Source: Euglena gracilis (lineage: Eukaryota; Euglenida; Euglenophyceae; Euglenales). From it: a DNA stretch of 64,000 bases. Under the pieces are notes generated by a model. The model ran no database searches. It saw only the letters and a list, made by a program, of their open reading frames with translations, and was not told the DNA's origin. Shown here piece by piece: positions 61,689-64,000 of this stretch (its first letter is position 1; each line of letters starts with the position of its first letter). A program made the position numbers and the translations under genes. The stretch lies in assembly GCA_039621445.1 (NCBI GenBank), contig CP154956.1, forward strand, positions 85,742,474-85,806,473, given 5' to 3'.

Positions 61689-62080
61689 AGACAACAAACG
61701 CCCAAATAGGAAGCCGCCGGCTTAATAATTGGGGAGGGTAGTACTGTGACCTTGACATTCCTGGGTTGCTGGAGCCCAGCTGCCCCTCAGAATTTTTGTC
61801 TCAGAGAGTTGTACTCAGTCCAAAGGCATGTGTCTATTTCAATTCGGGAGGGAAAAAAGCAAGACAAAACCACTAAACAAAAACTGTGGGCCATTTGAGT
61901 CTCTCTCGTCTCTCTCTCCGAGTGGGTGGGGGGACATAAGCAGCAAATGAAAGACAAGCCCTTCCACCTCCAAGACAGTGTGGCCACTGAGCGACGCCAT
62001 TGGTGGGAACATGGTCCCCAAAGGTCTCAACGACGTGCATCTTTGCCAGAGATTTTTTTCCCTTCAAATTTGGTGTTCCA
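61689..62080. other. Spacer before EF-hand gene C
   Basis: At 61,979-62,052 a + frame reads WPLSDAIGGNMVPKGLND after CAAGACAG, but no donor follows. The antisense frame is part of a 303-codon read-through. Nothing firm. Confidence 0.3.
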
Positions 62081-62300
62081 GGGAGGGGGGATGGGACCGC
62101 CCCCCTCAGGGGGTCAGGCTGAGTGGGTACCCCACCAGAGGCGGGGGGTTTTCTTCTGTTTTCACCCTCCATTTTCGGCGCAAAGCGCCAATTGGTTGTG
62201 GTTTTTTTTTGGACCCCAAACCCGACCCCCTCAAAGCCCCGGGGTGGGTCGGTGATGCAGACCCCCCCCGGGTCTTTAAAAAAACCCTCTGACCTTTGCC
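62081..62300. repeat. G-rich block with GGCGCAAAGCGCC hairpin
   Basis: G/C runs, TCGGCGCAAAGCGCCAA (62,177), GGTGGGTCGGTGATG and GGTCTTTAAAAAAACCC. It stands immediately upstream of EF-hand gene C. Confidence 0.7.
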
Positions 62301-62340
62301 CTCCATGTTCAGGTGGTTTTTTCTCGACCGGCTGTGGGCC

Positions 62341-64000
62341 ATGGGTGGGCAGCACTCCACGCAGGGGCTGCTGCAGAAGATCGACCAGAAGGAGGGGGGC
62401 ATGGACCGTTATGTCACCAGGTGCGCGGGCCCCCTCTGTTTCTTCCCCCCTGATGCATTCAAGGGGAGGACACACCACAGCGTATCCGATATTGTATTTT
62501 CGTCCTCCCAAAGCGCCTGCAGAGGCTGGTGGAGAGCCCCCAGGGGGCCATTTTGTCCGCCGCAACAATGTTTGACCAGCTTGCCCCAAGGGTTCAAAAA
62601 TGTCGCCATTTGGAAGCTCCCCCACTGTTTTGTGTGTGGTCACCTGCAGCCATGCCCGTATGACTGGCACACACACACCCTCCCTTTGTGAAAACATCGG
62701 ACCTTGTCCTTGATGGCAAGCAAAGGGGGGGGGGGGTGGAGCCTCCCAGCGACCGGAGCAGCCAAGGTCAACCATTCCTGGCACATGGTCGTCGATGCAC
62801 TTTTATTGCCGCCCCTTAGCAAATCGGTGTGCACATTTGTGCACACCGACCGCACACCAACATCATTTTTGCCATTGTGTGCGTGTCACAGAGTCTCTTA
62901 ATCATAGTGGGGTTGTGTGGACAATTTGCCACCTAACTCAACTGGTAACTGGTGGTAGCCCTCCTGTGCTCTGTATCCCCCTCAGCAACCAGCAGTGGCA
63001 GAGTTCTCTAACAGCTGATGTCCACCCATTTTATTTGTTGCATGTGAATTTCCACTCCTTTCATAGCCAACTTCAAAATCAGAGGGCTTCAGAGAGCAAG
63101 CAATGGATGGACATGTTACTCCACCTCTAAAATCACCACGTGGTGCTGGCAGTTGTCACGCAGGAAAGGGGGGGTGTAGGTACCGGAGTTTTCATGTAGG
63201 TTCACTTCAGGGAGGGCAACAGGGGTTTTTTCAGTCTTGAACCCTTTCCCCCAGGGGGGAGAGGGGGGTAGGGTGGGTGGGTCCCTTGGACCCCCTCCCT
63301 TCCCCGGGGGGGGGGGGGGTAAGGGCTGATGTGTATATCTTTTTCTTTTTCGGCTTCTTCGGCGCCGATAGTTTTGACAAAGGTGCTATTTTTAGCATTT
63401 TGGCCATTTTCGGGCAAAAAGTGGGTGGGCTCCCCGGGACCCCCCCCCCCCGCCCGAAGTTTTTTTTTGGAAGAATGGAAGTGAACTCCAGGAGGGGATT
63501 GTCATTAAAAATTGTATGGTCCTCTTGAAAAAGAATTGGAGGCAAATGTTTTTTTCACGAGGTAACGCTGACAAGGTGTCTTCCGATTGGAGCAGAATAT
63601 CAGCGACCCCCAAAATACCCCCCCCCCCAAAGTCAGGGATAGTGAAAAAATGAAAAGCAGCAATTTCTCCCCAAGGATTACCATAATTATTGATTTCTGT
63701 GGATTTTGATGGCTCTTAGGTTAGCTTTGGGAGTAGCCTGTACTATTGGCATCGGATGCCCAGCTCCCCCCACCCCGAAGTTGGCATGGCATCTCTTTTG
63801 AGTGAGCCCCAAGGATTTGTTATCTTGTCCGAGAAAATCAGAGTTTCACCCGTGTGGCTCCTACCGAACCTGACCAATTCAAAAAAAAATATAATTAAAA
63901 AAATGCTCTTTTCGTCTTTGGTCTTTGGTCTGTGCATTCTCTCTCTTATGACAGCCTCTTCAACAAGTATGACCGGAACCGAAACGGCACGTTGGAGGGA
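62341..64000 (+). CDS. EF-hand gene C, 5' part (runs off the window)
   Basis: Exon 1, 62,341-62,420: MGGQHSTQGLLQKIDQKEGG then MDRYVT, donor CACCAG|GTGCGC. Exon 2 starts 63,955 after CTCTCTCTTATGACAG with LFNKYDRNRNGTLEG and continues past 64,000. Both junctions are phase 2, as in gene A. Exon 1 differs from gene A's mostly at third codon positions and by one inserted codon; exon 2 shows one substitution in loop 1 (Thr for Met). The start context GCCATGG is strong. Upstream the frame is open (MFRWFFLDRLWA) but not conserved with gene A. Intron 1 (1,534 bp) contains a TGCGCA-type hairpin, the 62,815 repeat and a G-rich block. Confidence 0.75.
62815..63175. repeat. Dispersed repeat shared with 20,220-20,600, in intron 1 of gene C
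   Basis: Starts with the hairpin TCGGTGTGCACATTTGTGCA...CACCGA (62,824), then TCCTGTGCTCTGTATCCCC, TAGCCAACTTCAAAATC and GCTGGCAGTTGTCACGC in the same order as the 20 kb copy. Confidence 0.55.
63225..63520. repeat. G-rich block with CTTCGGCGCCGAT module, in intron 1 of gene C
   Basis: AGGGGTTTTTTCAGTCTTG, GGTAGGGTGGGTGGGTCC, G run, TATATCTTTTTC, CTTCGGCGCCGATAG, TTTTTAGCATTTTGGCC, AAAGTGGGTGGG. It matches 53,785-54,010 and 40,280-40,480 in order. Confidence 0.75.

Noticed and set aside
61873-62784. 303-codon minus-strand frame
   Set aside because: It lies antisense to the conserved first exon of EF-hand gene C and across a G-rich block.
1-64000. tRNA, rRNA and other structured RNA genes
   Set aside because: No T-loop GGTTCRANNCC within a foldable cloverleaf and no recognisable rRNA segment were seen. 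A covariance-model scan would be needed to exclude small RNAs.
1-64000. Bacterial or organellar origin
   Set aside because: GT...AG introns, non-coding content, long microsatellites and TIR/hAT elements all indicate a nuclear genome.

Overview
The window is nuclear DNA of an intron-rich eukaryote. Short coding islands with GT...AG splice signals sit in long non-coding sequence. There are no operons, ribosome-binding sites or long prokaryote-style genes. Homopolymer G/C runs, TIR-bearing short elements and a hAT transposase remnant are everywhere. A protist or alga is my best guess, but nothing visible fixes the lineage. Exon calls come from splice motifs, reading-frame phase and peptide composition only. 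Apart from the EF-hand genes and the hAT fragment I recognise no family.

Layout. 1-2.9 kb: a GGCCAAAA foldback, a 10-bp tandem repeat, a G-rich element and two small exons. 3.3-5.1 kb: a dispersed repeat, a 162-bp satellite and C/G tracts. 5.2-20 kb: scattered candidate exons, mostly on +, between TIR elements (6.9-7.7, 8.9-9.1, 11.8-12.0, 14.05-14.4 kb) and composite G-rich repeats (17.4-18.3 kb copies 1.9-2.76 kb). 20-33 kb: repeat-rich, with foldback elements at 21.07, 21.85, 26.95 and 27.27 kb and ambiguous minus-strand open frames at 24.6 and 29.2-30.06 kb. 33.3-36.3 kb: an island of short hairpins built on TGCGCA. 36.9-38.8 kb: a foldback element, then a MITE carrying a nested hAT fragment. 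39-46.9 kb: a few exons, MITEs, a 280-bp A-rich tract and more of the 3-4.6 kb repeat family.

47.4-64 kb holds the clearest biology: a small gene family. Gene A (47,472-51,062, four exons, every intron phase 2) encodes about 150 residues. It has an MGGQHST start that fits N-myristoylation, two canonical EF-hand loops and an Asn-Pro-Gly-Tyr repeat tail. A second copy starts at 62,341 and runs off the window; first-exon differences between the copies are largely synonymous. Between them are further tail-like exons, one of the same GYNPN type and one strongly His-rich, with acceptor phases that fit gene A's EF-hand exons but with no EF-hand exons of their own. They are either alternative 3' exons that would swap the tail of one Ca2+-binding core, or the remains of a middle gene copy.

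Most of the rest is mobile-element debris. Recurring themes are terminal inverted repeats enclosing G-run arrays, a small GGCGC hairpin beside G blocks, and foldback elements with a shared core but different ends.
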